From contig NW_023503616.1 of NCBI RefSeq assembly GCF_014529535.1, forward strand, positions 3,844,001-3,908,000: a stretch of DNA of 64,000 nucleotides. The letters are read 5' to 3'. The position numbers and the translations under genes are program-made. Numbering within the stretch: the first letter of the stretch is position 1; every line of letters begins with the position of its first letter. The notes under the pieces are model-generated. The model worked only from the letters and a program-made list of their open reading frames with translations, made no database searches and had not been told where the DNA came from. Positions 14,867 to 27,325 of this stretch are shown one piece after another. Source of the DNA: Bradysia coprophila. Taxonomy: Eukaryota; Arthropoda; Insecta; Diptera; Sciaridae.

Positions 14867-15108
14867 ATAAATGCACGAAAGCCACTCGGTTTTGGAACTT
14901 TAGAAACAATTCTGGAATTCCGTCCCTGATAGGGATTCCCTATCCAAGAAACCAGAAGATCAATCACAACCTTTTCTGTCTAAAATTTCAATTTGTTTAC
15001 TGAAAAATATTTTATTTCCAACAAAACGATTCAATCGAAAGTAAAACCGTTGGGATCATAAGGCCGCTCTTCATATGTGCATACTTCCGGACGAATTGCT
15101 CATTACCG

Positions 15109-15552
15109 ACCATAAACACCACTCGCTGCCATCCTTCAAATTCTCGGCTACAATCAGTCTGATCCGGAAGTTGAATCAGAGCACCCATCACCATCGTTAA
15201 CGCTCTCCTCATACACTTCAGGAGTCGGTGGAGTAGGAGCTGGTCTAATAGCACCACCTCCTTGTCCTTCAGGTGTGTGCCGCTAGGAAATAACTCGAAT
15301 GTTCGGACATTACTGGTTGGAGCTCAAAAGTTTCAGATTCAGCAATCGACGGGGGCGGACCTCAATCAAAATGTTCTGTATGCGTTCTGTCTTGTGAAGG
15401 GACGTGTGGTGCAGCAACTGATAAGTGTAAATCTGAATAGCCGGGACCGCCACTGCACACATGTCCTAAGGTCGAAACATATGTCTTTGTCTCGATAGCT
15501 TTCGCTATTAATTTTCACTTAACGTGAATGCTCAGAGGAAAGGGAAGAGCAA
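15109..15552. other. Unrecognised sequence between the duplicate copies
   Basis: Somewhat richer in GC than the surroundings. A minus-strand frame near 15110-15290 reads proline-rich (PAPTPPTPEVYEES) and then meets a stop. A plus-strand frame at 15262-15498 resembles nothing known. It may be part of a captured gene or repeat; no function is proposed. Confidence 0.3.
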
Positions 15553-16200
15553 TCAAGAGGCTCTGTTAAAGGATTTTTCACTTTTTTTAAACAAAAGAAT
15601 GAATAATTTATTTTCAAACAATAATTTACAGAAAAATACTAATGAAAAAACTTCATTCAATTTTTCCGTTTGTAGCATTGTATTCAAAATACTGATCCTT
15701 GCATCGTTTGTCATTTCGTTAAGCATAGAACCAAGTTTTTCAATCAATTCCTTGCCTTCTTTACACCAAGGCCCCATCGTTTCTGTAGCAATGGCCACGA
15801 AATGATTATTCAGGATCATTTCTCTGTAGAGATATCTTTTCCGACGAGCAGCTTTTTCCGCTGCAGAACCTGCGACTCGCATTGTGGACTTGATATTTGA
15901 CGGGAAAAGTGTATCGGTGCAGGTCGCATCTCATAATAGTGATTTGCCTTTGATGAATGGCATGATGGTTAGTCCATCAGCTCTCTTACCATTCGAACGA
16001 CTAACACCTGGCGGTTCAAGTAATGTGGGGATGTTTAGTGTATTTATAGTTAGATAGATGATGTTATTAAATTCTAGATGCCTTGGATGTACGCCAGCGC
16101 CTTTTTTGTAATGTAAAGCATGATAACCATAACTATTTGAATTTATGATTTTCACAGATTTTGATTCCAAGGTGTCCAAGGTGTCCAAAAATGTCCCTTT
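15553..16200 (-). pseudogene. Decayed retroelement Pol C-terminal fragment
   Basis: Two consecutive minus-strand frames in the same phase are separated by one in-frame TGA at 15931-15933, where a tryptophan is expected. The translation has the order GYHALHYKK, then PRHLEFNNI, then LLEPPGVSRSNGKRADGLTI, then DATCTDTL, then RVAGSAAEKAARRK, then FVAIATETMGPW. I recognise this as the module found C-terminal to the reverse transcriptase in some animal retroelements, but I cannot name the clade with confidence. The RT itself is absent; the fragment is cut on its 5' side by the start of duplicate copy B. Not functional as it stands. Confidence 0.65.
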
Positions 16201-16282
16201 TTTTGTTTCGGGCTTTCCTAAATGTTTCTCTAGTCCGTTGCTAAACCGTAACCTTAAAAAAACCCGGCTGTGCCATCTGATG

Positions 16283-16540
16283 AATGTTTGGCAAGTGAAC
16301 AACAATCGAACAAAACTTACGTTGGTAAAGTATTTTGTACCTAAATGGTGTTCTTGAGTGTTTTTTATTTAACTGTGTAAGTATAAAACTAAATTGTATC
16401 GAAGGATTGAAGGACTTTGAGATTGACTTACAATTTTTGACCTTAAATTTGAGAAACATTTTGTCTCCCGAATCGGGTCTATTAAGTCTAGTTTTACGAT
16501 GTTTCTTGTCATGCCGATTTAATTTCTTTTCAATAAAACT
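16283..16540 (+). repeat. Tandem duplicate copy B, left part (Mcm7 tail pseudo-copy)
   Basis: Copy of Mcm7 exon 7 from the codons for [13 protein letters not shown] through the 3' UTR. The original reads ACGTTTGTCTAG at the stop, whereas this copy reads ACGTTGGTAAAG, so the stop is lost, and there is no upstream exon. The copy breaks at CAATAAAA and resumes at 18474, an insertion of about 1.9 kb having split it. Confidence 0.85.
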
Positions 16541-16655
16541 AGGTCCCACCTTTTGGGCGGGTCAGCTCCCTTGACTGACACTTTTCTAAATGTAGTTTTG
16601 ACGTATTCATAAAAACTTGTCACATTTAAAACATAATATATTTACTATATTAATA

Positions 16656-17235
16656 GAGGACGCCAGCTTTTTTGGACAAAAACGATAATGCCCCACAATA
16701 ACAGTAATTCCCAACAATAATGCCCCGTCAAAAATGGCGACCATTGTGAATGCATTCACATGGACAAGTTAATTTTCTATTTATTTTTGATTTTTATTCT
16801 AAAAGTTCGTCCGGATCTATATTTTATCACAGCAATCCGTAGATCTAATCTGTAGCGAGCTAGCGACTTTGAGCTGGAAAAAATCTATTCATTTTACAAC
16901 GCGCTGTTCGACGACAAACATCATCCACTACACAACAAACACGTGCTTAACCTGCAAGCGGAACACATGATGTTTGTTGTCGTACAGCGCGTTGTAAAAT
17001 GAATAGATTTTTTCCAGCTCAAAGTCGCTAGCTCGCTACAGATTAGATCTACGGATTGCTGTGATAAAATATAGATCCGGACGAACTTTTAGCATAAAAA
17101 TCAAAAATACATAGAAAATTGACTAGTCCATGTGAATGCATTCACAATGGTCGCCATTTTTGACGGGGCATTATTGTTGGGAATTACTGTTATTGTGGGG
17201 CATTATCGTTTTCGTCGAAAAATGCTGGCGTCCTC
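16656..17235. mobile_element. 580-base foldback element, 269-base arms
   Basis: Left arm 16656-16924 and right arm 16967-17235 are near-perfect reverse complements, separated by a 42-base spacer. The ends read GAGGACGCCAGC and its complement. Transcripts would form a very long hairpin. There is no coding content; the frame at 17132-17317 merely runs along one arm. A MITE or foldback element nested in a larger insertion is the simplest reading. Confidence 0.85.
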
Positions 17236-18096
17236 CAATGACTCCACGCAAATGACAGTAAAATTTGTCAACAAAAATTCTTGGAAATTATCGAGCGTAA
17301 GGTGGAATGATTTTTAACCACTTTTTCTTATAAATTTTCAATTTTCAAGATTTTCAATCAACCTCAAATCATAAATAAATATGACTCGTGTAGATTACTC
17401 GTGGAAAACTCCCACTCGTATGAGCCTATTATTATTTTGTTTGATTGCCTTTGTTCGTTAAATCAGAGTAGATGCGAAGTATGTTTTGTGAATGTGGAAC
17501 GAGGACTTTTTCACAAAATAAAAAAGTGCGATAGATGTTCGTCTCTTACACTTTTGCGTAAAAAGAGGAAGTCCCCTGGTACTTAATATACCTTCACATG
17601 GTGACATGGTAATAAATGAACTTTATTAGTTTTCGGTTCATCGTTAAAAATACCTCAGTTTACCAACATTTTCGGTAAATTGGTACCAATTTCGACTCTA
17701 TAATGGTAGAGGGATTTAACATATTTGTAAAAGGAGAAATTTATTGGTAGACAGAGAAAAAATAATTCCTCGATTTCCCATGCACAAAGCCTTCAATCGT
17801 GAATAAAATGTCACGACTCGTGTGAATTACGGCCCTCGCTTCGCTCTGGCCGTAAACTTCACACTCGTATTTTTTTTTACAATATTCTCTTTGATTCATT
17901 TCATTCCATGTATTTAAAAAAAAAAAAATCAGAAATTAGTTGAGATAATTCTTACATCGCCTGCAAAAATGTAACTTTTTTATTAAAATTTCTTACACAT
18001 TTTTAATGAAAGTGTGCTAATTTGATAACAGGCATTTTGCTGGCGTAACACATGGTTGTAGGGGTAAAAAACTCTATTACTTGATAAATGACAAAC

Positions 18097-18140
18097 AACT
18101 TGATAGTCAACTATCAAATTTGATAGTCAACTATCAAGTT
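18097..18140. repeat. Two tandem copies of a short palindrome
   Basis: The unit TTGATAGTCAACTATCAA, itself nearly palindromic, occurs twice in a row, with a further partial copy to the right. Confidence 0.7.
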
Positions 18141-18604
18141 GTTAGTCAACTATAACGATGTTAGTAGTTCACTAGCAAGAGATGTTTATGCGTTAAAAGC
18201 TGGACATCGAATGATGAAATTATTCTTTCTACTATTTTTACTCGGATAGCTTCCAGATCCTTAGTCCTACATAGCCCATCTTCGAACTTAGCCTCGGTAT
18301 TTTAATTCCACGTATTTAAAAAAAAAAGAATCATCCAAATTGGTTAAAAATTGCTCAAGTTATCGTGCCCTCAACGAAAAATTGTTACCCACATTTAACG
18401 TTTTTCAATCACAGTGAACCTTTTTGTTATTTCGGTATTTTCTGGTGTAAGACACTGACTTTCAGTCAAGGGAATAAATGCACGAAAGCCAATCGGTTTT
18501 GGAACTTTACAAACAATTCTGGAATTCCATCCCGATAGGGATTCCCTATCCAAGAAACCCAAAGATCAATTTTCAAACACAACCTTTTCTGTCTAAAATT
18601 TCAA

Positions 18605-18610
18605 TTTATT
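18605..18610 (-). terminator. Ac45 polyadenylation signal
   Basis: TTTATT on the plus strand is AATAAA on the gene's strand, about 125 bases after the Ac45 stop. The duplicate at 15.0 kb has a base change in this signal. Confidence 0.6.
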
Positions 18611-18732
18611 TACTGAACAATATTTAATTTCCTACAACACGATTCAATCGAAAGTAAAACCGTTTGGATCATAAGGCCGCGTATATGTGAAATACTTGTG
18701 CGCACTTTATATTTGCATACTTCCGGACGAAA

Positions 18733-20335
18733 TTACTCATTAACGCTGATAGTAATTGTCTTCCCTTTCGGATCATCAAAGCGATCCATCGTGTTTATGT
18801 CCATCATCCACGATATGCCGATGGACAAAATGAACAGAAGCATAATGACGACGAATAATCCGCCTACAATACCGGGACTGACGAAACCTACGCAGTCCCA
18901 GGAGTCGCCAAACGAGTCGAAGGCTTGTTCTGCAACAGTGCCGAATTCTGGCTGAATCTGCAGACCCGTCCAACGAATCAAAGTGGCTTTGTTCAGTGTG
19001 CCTATATCAATTGATGGTGAACAATGGAATGAAAACGTATCCACTGCAGCTATACGAGTATTTGACAGTATTGCCTGATCGTTCCATGTGAAATCATGAA
19101 CCCACCAGTAACCACTGTCGCCGCTAATGTTGAATGCAAATGTATTGGTACCAGCAACCATTGAAACTCCAATTCTACCTGCAGTTAACTCGCCTACTGT
19201 TATGTTTCCGACGTCTATGTTTGTGGCGGTTCCGTCTTGAGCTACCTGTTGCAAGCCGAGGTAGTACATTAATAGACGCTCGCGTTTCCAAAATATTCCG
19301 TCAGCGGCTGTTTGTTTTGGTCGAACCGTTGTAGAGGTTGCAGCTGTTGTTGTAGTTGTTGCAGATGTTGTTGCCGATGTAGTAGACGAGGCTGCTGGTG
19401 CTGGACTTACTGCTTGACGAACGACACGTTTCTGATGTTCAGAACGTTTTCCGGTGTAAATTATGACATAATTTATATTCTGTGCTGCTAGATCCGCAGA
19501 AAGCTTCGAAATGAGTTGATCGTGTCGCGATAATTTAGAAGCTTTCGTTTCGTCGGTAGCTTCATCTGGGAAGTTGATAAAAACAAACTTTCCACCTTCA
19601 TCGGTGTTAAGCGGCTCGCTTAATGCACCGTTCGGTAAAAGGTAGGCCTCAATCCTTTCCGATCCAGCAAAACCTTCCATAACTGGAACAGGGTTCTCAA
19701 CGTTGGGAAGATAAAGTTTACTTTTCTGCTGTTGAATTCCTGGGAAGCAAGTATTGCCAATTGTAGTTCTGCATTGGGAAAGGTCTTCAGTTGATAGCTG
19801 AAAGAGATAGACATTTTAGACTCTGTTATCGACACTGCTAATACTGATGAAATGACTAGATGTTTCATCCAATAATTTTGGGATACGCTTGCCGTTACTT
19901 CGTACATTGTTAACGTTTCAATGAATTTTTCACCCACATGAATAAATTATAATTTGTCGTGAGGAACTGTTTGATTTTCAAATAAAAAATATTTTCTTCA
20001 CTGACACCTCGTCACATGACAGCAAGAAAAATTTTACATCAAAGAAAACACGAAATTGAATTACCTGATCTTCGGCAATGACAAGAGTAAATGCGTCAGG
20101 CGTTGTGTGCTCACTCAGGACATCGATAAATTCGTCCCCATTATATGATTTCAATGCTAGGGCTGGTGTGTAACTAAATGCATAAAATTATTTTTTAATG
20201 ACAATACACTAAATTATGTAGAATATTTTGAGAGACTAACTGATCGAATGGGCCCCAAATTAAAGCAGGAACATTATCAGCAATGGTAAGTCCACCGAAA
20301 AACAGGACACAGCACACCACACTTAATTTTATCAT
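18733..20335 (-). CDS. VhaAC45: V-type proton ATPase accessory subunit S1 (Ac45/ATP6AP1), 3 exons, complete
   Basis: Type I membrane glycoprotein that assembles with and guides the V-ATPase Vo sector in secretory and endolysosomal membranes. Exons (minus): 20335-20241, 20173-20065, 19797-18733; 422 residues. Seen: a signal peptide (residues 1-19, hydrophobic, ending near TIAD), luminal domain, a dibasic stretch QKRVVRQ that could be a furin-type cleavage site, a Ser/Thr-rich linker near 200-230, the membrane-proximal Ac45 domain with conserved cysteines (FHCSP, SWDC), one transmembrane helix about 373-398, and a short cytosolic tail. The gene is convergent with Mcm7. Its 3' end is present in a second, dead copy at 14.9-15.1 kb. 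Confidence 0.95.
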
Positions 20336-20994
20336 TTTGATGAAATGATCAGCACAAATGAAAAAATAAGACTGACCAATAAAGAAACGAAAAAAATGTA
20401 AAAAATTTCTTTAAGAAGCAGTCACGGGTTTGTCATCTGATTCGATAAAATTAATGTCAATTTGGTTTTGTCGTTGTTAAAATGGCAGAACTGAATGCAG
20501 TGTTGTTGGTCTTCGATTTTCGAAAAAGAACGCGCGCGGCTACTTTTTTAATCACAAATTAATACCTTGAGTAACCCAATGCTGTAAAATTTATATAGTC
20601 TATAGCCTTGGAGTAGCCTTAGCGGGTAAATTAAACGAATGCTACAACTGCTGCTCATAGCTGGTAAATTAAACGTATGTTAAAACTGCTGCTCACAGAT
20701 TTGTGGAGTCAATAATTCTAGCTAGTTCGACCACAAGCAAATTCCACAGTAATTCACGGCCGCTAAACTTCTCTTTTACTTGAATTTTCTATTTTCTTCC
20801 CTCGGTAAACAAATGACTAATAATTCGTTGGGGCAAAATCCTCATACGTTCACTATGAAAAATACATGTTGGCTAACGTTACATTTAAGAGAACTAATTC
20901 CATCACACAATTGTGTAAGAGACAGATACGTCTTAATGGCAATGTGTGAAAGAGTCAGAAAAGACACGCATTGTTTGGAATCGGAATCGAAATC
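20336..20994. other. Intergenic, upstream of Ac45
   Basis: Contains the Ac45 promoter region. Two imperfect direct repeats near 20620-20700 (CTGCTGCTCA followed by a GGTAAATTAAACG-type segment) were noticed. No gene was seen. Confidence 0.45.
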
Positions 20995-21495
20995 AATTCA
21001 CGCCGTTAGTGTGCCTAAAATTTGAATTTCAAATGAACGGTTCGATGAAAAAGTGAACCGAAAAGTAAATTTCAACGCTTCCTTGCATGAAAATGACGCT
21101 GCGTTAGAAGGTATCACGTACTTTCCATTTTGAATTTCGACCGCACTTACGGCGTCAATAAAGTTAAATGTATTTTACTGGAGGCACGTATTAGTAGATG
21201 ACGACGTAGCGGAAACCATATCGTCACCAAGATCTGCCAATTATTATAGAAAGTGATTATATCTGACCTCAATTTGAGTTTCAAGCTTTAAAGAACCTTC
21301 GCATTTAAATGTCGAATTTTGGCCTAATTGACGCCGTAAGTGCGGTCGAAATTCAAAATGGAAAGTGCGGAGGTCTTTCTAACGTAGCGTCATTTTCATA
21401 CAATGAAGCGTTGAAATGTATTTTTTGGTTCACTTTTTCATCGAATCGTTCACTAAAAATTTAAAAAAATTTTAGGCACACTTACGGCGTGAATT
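20995..21495. mobile_element. About 500-base foldback MITE
   Basis: Arms of about 165 bases (20995-21160 and 21327-21495) are imperfect inverted copies; the ends read AATTCACGCC and GGCGTGAATT. The motifs TTACGGCGTCAAT and GGTCGAAATTCAAAATGGAA recur inverted within. The central 165 bases are unique. No coding frame and no clear target-site duplication. Confidence 0.75.
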
Positions 21496-21632
21496 CTTAA
21501 AATCGATGAAGCCATGATGGCACTTTTTTGGACAAATGGAGAAAAATGTAGAAGACAGCATGACCTGCTATTTCCTTCATTTGATCAAAAAGGTGCCATC
21601 ATGGGTTCACGGTTAAAAATCGATTTTAAGAA
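21494..21632. mobile_element. 139-base foldback abutting the previous MITE
   Basis: The ends TTCTTAAAATCGAT and ATCGATTTTAAGAA are reverse complements, and inside them GCCATGATGGCAC pairs with GTGCCATCATGG. It directly touches the 500-base MITE, so the two may be one composite element. Confidence 0.65.
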
Positions 21633-24600
21633 TGTGTAGGATAAAAATTGACATTTAGGTGGTGAGGTTCTTTGGAAAGAAAATCAATTTTAACGGGCAA
21701 CTAATCCAGCTTACTATGAAAAAACTGTAAACGGTTAAATCTTTATTAAAAAAATATTTAGAAAACTACAGACGAATTTGACAATTTGCATATTTGTCGC
21801 CATTTTTAATCTCACTAGGAAACATTGATCTGATTATAATGAGATTTTCATTTCGGCGCATAGTAAATATGCAAACGCCAAAAATTAGAGCTCAAAGATT
21901 AAAAAATTTAATTCCTCCGAGAATTCCTCTCATTTGGGGATAAGTCCAAGTTAACCCTGAGGAAATTAAACTTCAATTCTAAAAAAGATCCGGTCGTCAT
22001 TTTTATCGGTGCAAAAAGGATACCTCATGTAACGAATTACTTTCGTAGCATTGAATGTAATCTACTATTCTTATTATGATTAGATTAATTGCTTATCATA
22101 TTTTCTGAGGGAACGCTATCCTTTTTGTTTAAAACAATAGTTATAATTACTTATCAATGGGGCAAATGATGGAAATGGTACTCCTTATGTGAAAATTGCC
22201 GATCGAGGCGTAGCCGAGGTCGGTAAACACACAAGAAGTACCATTTCTATCATGTTCCCCATTGCCAATACCTATATTTTATTCAAAAACTTGAGATAAA
22301 GTTGTGGATCCGTGTAGTAAAGTTAACTTTACCTCACGTTTTTGAATAAATAAATTGAAACTGATTATTGAGCACTTCCAATCAAAGTTCTGAAAGAACT
22401 CTTAACCTGTTCTTTCAGAACCTTGCTTCCAATAGTATTAATGGGAAATCAAAGTCCCAGACGGTTTATCTAAAAAAAATTCAGCCGGAACTTGTGTATA
22501 TAACAGAAGTTTTCACCCATTTCTTTCTTCGACTCATTGTTGTGGTTTTCTTTTTTTGTAACGAAGTTCACCAAATATTTGTATGCAATAAAACCTCCCA
22601 AAATCTTCTAGATATCAAATATTTATTATATTTCAATCACTTTGTTGATAAAGTAATACCCAAGGATATCCTCATAGTTTATTTGCAATTATGACCATAA
22701 ATACTTTGACATTTAGTTACATTTTGTAACGTGACTCACTATAGAATGAGTCATATCAATACTCTCTCTAGCAAACAAACTCTCAGCTATCTGTGTCAAA
22801 TTCACAACTTATTTCTTTGTATTCTGTATTCTACCAAGACTATTCCACATTTTGACTGACTACGCTGTAATGTACATGTAAATTTCAAAGGCTACTTGAT
22901 TCGTTAACCACCTCAATAAAAGTAGTTTGGTTGCTAGAGAGGGTATTGGTCATATACGATAGATTAAATATAGTTTTTAAAATTCAAAATAAAATATTTT
23001 CCTTTTTGGAAATTTAAAAAAAAAAATGTTTACAGTAAAAAAAAGAATCTAATTCATTCTCATAGCATTTCATATTATTTTCATTCCAAGATGTAATGCA
23101 CAAAATCACAGAAAAAGAGGGTCCAATTCCAGCGTAAAGGAAATAGACTTGTAAAATAACAACAACTAAAAATGTTTATGTGATAACTTGTTCTTTCCAA
23201 GCACGGTTTTGTCACATCTTCAAATTTACAATTTTAATTTGAATTTATTCACAGTCGCTTCGAAGAAGTAAAACGGAAAGCGGAAGTGAAAGTTTAGTAT
23301 TTTCAATTGGAAGCTACATTTAAGATAATTAACCCTGTTCATCCGATATCGACAACGACGACACAAATAAGGGATGAACTCTGGTTTGTATCCCCTTATA
23401 GCACAACACGTAATTGTTTGAACATTTTTATTTTTATTTGACTAATTGGATCAGAGTCATTGAGTCAAAACAAATATAAGTTCAAACACTGCTATCTTTT
23501 CTGGAAAAGATGATACATTCATGTCCCCACAATAATTCCTCTCTGAAACTCTGAGTAACACAATAATAGCTCAGATGTAAAAATGTAGTTTCATGAAATG
23601 CTTTATGGAAGTTTAAATTAATGTTAGGGCCTAATAGGCCCGGCCTATTTTAAAATGTACATTTGACGATGTTGTTCACCAATGCATGCGTTTGTGCTAT
23701 ACATCTCCTATAACAAAAAGCTAAAAATAAAAAATAAAAATCCAGAATTTAAACAAATGGACGAGCTATTTGAACAACACAATCAGTTCTAACAAACATG
23801 TGAATTGGTAAAATATGGATTAAAAAAACAAAATTTATTAAATAGATAGAATATTAGTTACAATTATAAAATTATTATATCGACATGTTTTAATGTTAAA
23901 AATCTAATTTAAAACAAGAGAAAAAAAGTGAGCAAAAGTAAAAACACTATCACTTCAAAAATGTCATTAGAATATTATGATTTGAAAACCTCGACGAAAA
24001 AAGAATCTCTCTCTCTCTCTCTCTTTCTATAAACATTAATATATTATTAGTCTTGTCGCTTCTAATAAGTGAGCTGGTATAGAATTGATTCGTATTCTAT
24101 AACATTTCCGGCTAAATCACCTATAACAGAGAGCTTATACGTAAAACAAGGTGAAGCTTGCGAAGCTCGCGTACGGACACAAGTATAATACGAGTGATTT
24201 AACCAGGAATTTTATAGAATATTTTATTGCATTGACGGTCGTTATGGACTCTCTTATTCAGTTAACTTCTTCCATTTTATTCCAATCAGTCGGGACCTAA
24301 ATCAGAGCCCATTTTGGAGAATTGAAATTTTTGAAACTTCTCAAATGTCAAAATTGTCAAAATGAAGAATCAAGTAAAAGAATTTCAAAACATTTAATCT
24401 TCGAAAATAGGCACTGTTATGAGTCCTAGCGTTTAGCTTCCTAGGTAAAACTTTTGCAGCTAGGGAGCTAGTTGTTTTAACTTCAAATATATGTCAGATA
24501 CAATGTAACGACCGGCAGTGCAGCAAAGTCTTAAACTAAATTTACATACAAATTTATCAATTTTTTAGGATGTGTATAATATAATGATAAAACACACGAA

Positions 24601-25465
24601 AGTTAGATAACGAAAAAAAGTCATTGATTAACTCATCATCCTTCAGTGCATCAGTTTCGGTTGAAATCCAAATGTTTCTTAGCCTAACACAAACGGCTAG
24701 TTACCTGTTATCGACAACGGTGACAAAAATGAGAGATTAACTCAGCACTCAGTGATACTCGGAACAAATAAAGTACTAGATTGAATCGTTATATGGTGAT
24801 ACTCTGGCCGTTTAAATAAGGTTGATAAATAAATGTCTATTGTTACTTGTATGGAAAATGCAAATGAATTGAAAGAAAATATAAAAATTTGTCACATCGA
24901 CATTGACAGCAAAATTTGAGGTAGGAAATATTTTCGTCGAAGGAATTTTTTTTATTGTTTCGAGGACATTGGTTTCTGGATCCGGGAATCAAGTAGCACA
25001 TTTTGAAGTTGTCAATTCGTATTTTAGAACATCAGTTCAGCACAAGTGGTAGATACAGAAAAACATAAATGCTGCTGGAGTAGATTAGAAAGGTAAATGT
25101 GACAATAAACAATTTATTTTGGTTCGTTACTCAATCACACGTGCTTTTTAAGTACCGCGTTTAATATAACGGAACAACGCAGGATTCCAATTGTAGAGCA
25201 TTTCTTGTTGTTCAAATATCTTTCGAACAAAATCTTAACACTACGATCATTCCGTTCGTTAAACAATTTGGATCACCGATTGATTTGAACGCAAAACTGT
25301 ATTATTAGGCCAATCCACTTAAACTATACAATAATCCTTAAAAATGAAACGAGTGATGTAAAAGTTTATATCCACCGAAAAAGCAATACTTGAGCTCTGG
25401 ATCAAAGCTCCAAACGTTTTTTCAAAAATATTTGTAACTGTTTGATTAAATTGATTTGAAACCCC
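21633..25465. other. Gene-free stretch with small foldbacks and a microsatellite
   Basis: Holds foldbacks at about 22153-22270 (core GAGGCGTAGCCGAGGTC), 22282-22350 (TATTCAAAAAC ends) and 24094-24220 (ends ATTCTATAA and TTATAGAAT), a CT microsatellite near 24007-24026, and dispersed-repeat copies at about 23338-23420 and 24707-24790. A frame at 22368-22694 faintly recalls the start of a retroelement endonuclease but is too weak to call. Confidence 0.5.
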
Positions 25466-27140
25466 CTATTGCAGTAAATTCTCACTACTTGCACTTAAAT
25501 TTGGCAAAGATTTGAAAAAGTTCCTATTATCAGTAGTCAATTGATTGGACACATTATTCAGTGATAATCGTGCCGCATTTGTGGCAGTTAATTGATGCTG
25601 TCGTATGTCCAATTCAAGCATTTCTTGAATGTTTAATTCCAATGGATCATAGGTGCTCCCACTATTCTCGAATATTATATCCGTTACATTAATACCGGGT
25701 GCCGGTTGTTTAGAATTTTGAATCGATGAATTCGATACAGTAGAGCCCAACACACTTGTCACATTAAAAATTGGAACGATCGCATTGCTGTGCTGTTGCA
25801 AAAGTTTAGTGTCCGAATACCTGCGAGTATCCTTGGCTCTTTCTGGTGATGTAAATACGGTTGAATGTCGTTGGTACAGTCGTGGATAGTCGGTGTCATT
25901 GAGAATGTCGTTATTCTCCAAAAATATTGCTGAGGAAGGCGGATGCTGGCCGACTGTGCGTGGACTGACTTTGAACAAATTAAGATCACTAGTTTTTGTT
26001 GGATTTGGCATCTGATTTGTGTCATGATGATCGCCTGAACAGCTCGCTACTGGACTGTCAAATTCTCCCGAATGTCGAACATTTTCTGACATGTTATGCG
26101 CTGAGTCATGGAATTGAAGTGGTGTCATGCTACCGGATCCTTGTGGACAAGGCTTGAACGATGATTGACTGGAGTCGTCCAACGTCCAGTCACGATCATA
26201 ATGAAGAGAGTTATTTTCGATGTTGGCCACAATTTGGCCGTGTGATGCACGATTATTGTTACTTCCGGCTGTGCCCATGGTTGTCGACGAATTTCCACTT
26301 CTCGGTAAATAATTTCTCAAAACTATCACAGGTGATGGTGGAGATATCGGATGCATTTTTTCCGGTGCATTTTGAATCAAAAGAATTCTGGCGAATGAGA
26401 ATTTTAAAGTTATTTTCACTTCTTCAGAATAGATGGTGCCAGTGAAACAAACCGATTTCGAGCTCTCCACCGATGACATAGTTGTAGATATTGACGGCAT
26501 TGAATATACATAAACACAACTCCTCCAGTCAAACCCACAGTGACTACGACTAATTTTGTCCAAAACGGCCAACCTTTAAAAATCAAGTTTTTTTTATCAA
26601 CAAAATGAATCGAAATTAGATAATAATGATCTGATTACCAATTAGGCCCCGCTTTACTTCTTCAGCTGCGCGTTCAATAAGTACACAAAGCGACCAAATC
26701 ACACATAATGCAGCCTGATAAAATCATTGTAAACAATAAGCCACCAGCCGATTAATTAAAAAAAGAAATTCTTACCGCACAATGGAACAAAACAGCGCAA
26801 AACAATCGTCTTCGCTCAACGCCCGACATATCCAAAGAACGCCACTTTAAGATCGAAAAATATTGCGATTTATAGTTGGAACTGGTAGTATTGATTCTTA
26901 GTTCTTACCTCATTGAACGGCTTAATTTTTGTGTGCATAACAAATGGAAATTTGCACAATTCGCAAGAGTTCGTTTCGGATGCAGTCAGCCATTGTTGTA
27001 GACATGTATGATGGACATATTTTAAACTACCTGAGCAATAGCACGGTGTTAGTAATGGATTGAACGGATCACTTTCACAATGGCATATCCGGCATATGTC
27101 ACCGCTACTCTGGGAAGCTTGGCTACTACTCGAACCAAAT
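25466..27140 (-). CDS. MARCH8-like RING-CH E3 ubiquitin ligase (5 exons here, first exon upstream)
   Basis: Membrane-bound E3 ligase of the MARCHF1/8 group; relatives ubiquitinate membrane receptors in endosomes and the plasma membrane. Exons seen (minus): 27140-26909, 26844-26776, 26714-26639, 26573-26453, 26387-25466, with phases matching throughout. The first holds a RING-CH finger in C4HC3 order: CRICHC, then CYC, H-x2-C and CELC. Two transmembrane helices follow, [12 protein letters not shown] and [20 protein letters not shown], then a cytosolic tail of about 300 residues, Ser/Asn/Gln-rich and much longer than the tail of human MARCHF8. The last intron, 65 bases (26452-26388), was chosen because it restores the frame into [15 protein letters not shown], matching the family. 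The RING exon opens in phase 2, so a start exon must lie upstream; a candidate is at 34991-35016. Confidence 0.88.
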
Positions 27141-27325
27141 CTGTGGAAAATTAAAACAAATTAAATTACTAGGTTAGTGAGCCTCTAATTTCTCCTACTT
27201 TTCAGATAGTTATTAGTGGATATCGTTGAAATGAGTTCTAATTGCAAAACTATCCAATACCAATTTAGTTACCACCCTTCAAAATAGATAGACAGCCCAC
27301 GAATTAAAAAAAAAACTACTACAAC

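Larger units (their letters stand above)
16568..18472. mobile_element. About 1.9 kb insertion with CCCTTGACTGA inverted ends
   Basis: Splits duplicate copy B. The left end reads CCCTTGACTGA and the right end TCAGTCAAGGG, its reverse complement, although about 27 bases (CTAGGTCCC and onward) lie between the break in copy B and the left end. Inside are a 580-base foldback (16656-17235), a 55-base hairpin (17814-17868) and a small tandem palindrome at 18097-18140. No transposase frame. A target-site duplication is not evident, so the exact borders are uncertain. Confidence 0.5.

Noticed and set aside
22368..22694. 108-residue frame beginning with a non-ATG codon, faintly like a retroelement endonuclease start
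   Set aside because: Similarity is only a few residues, no catalytic motif follows, and the tail is low-complexity.
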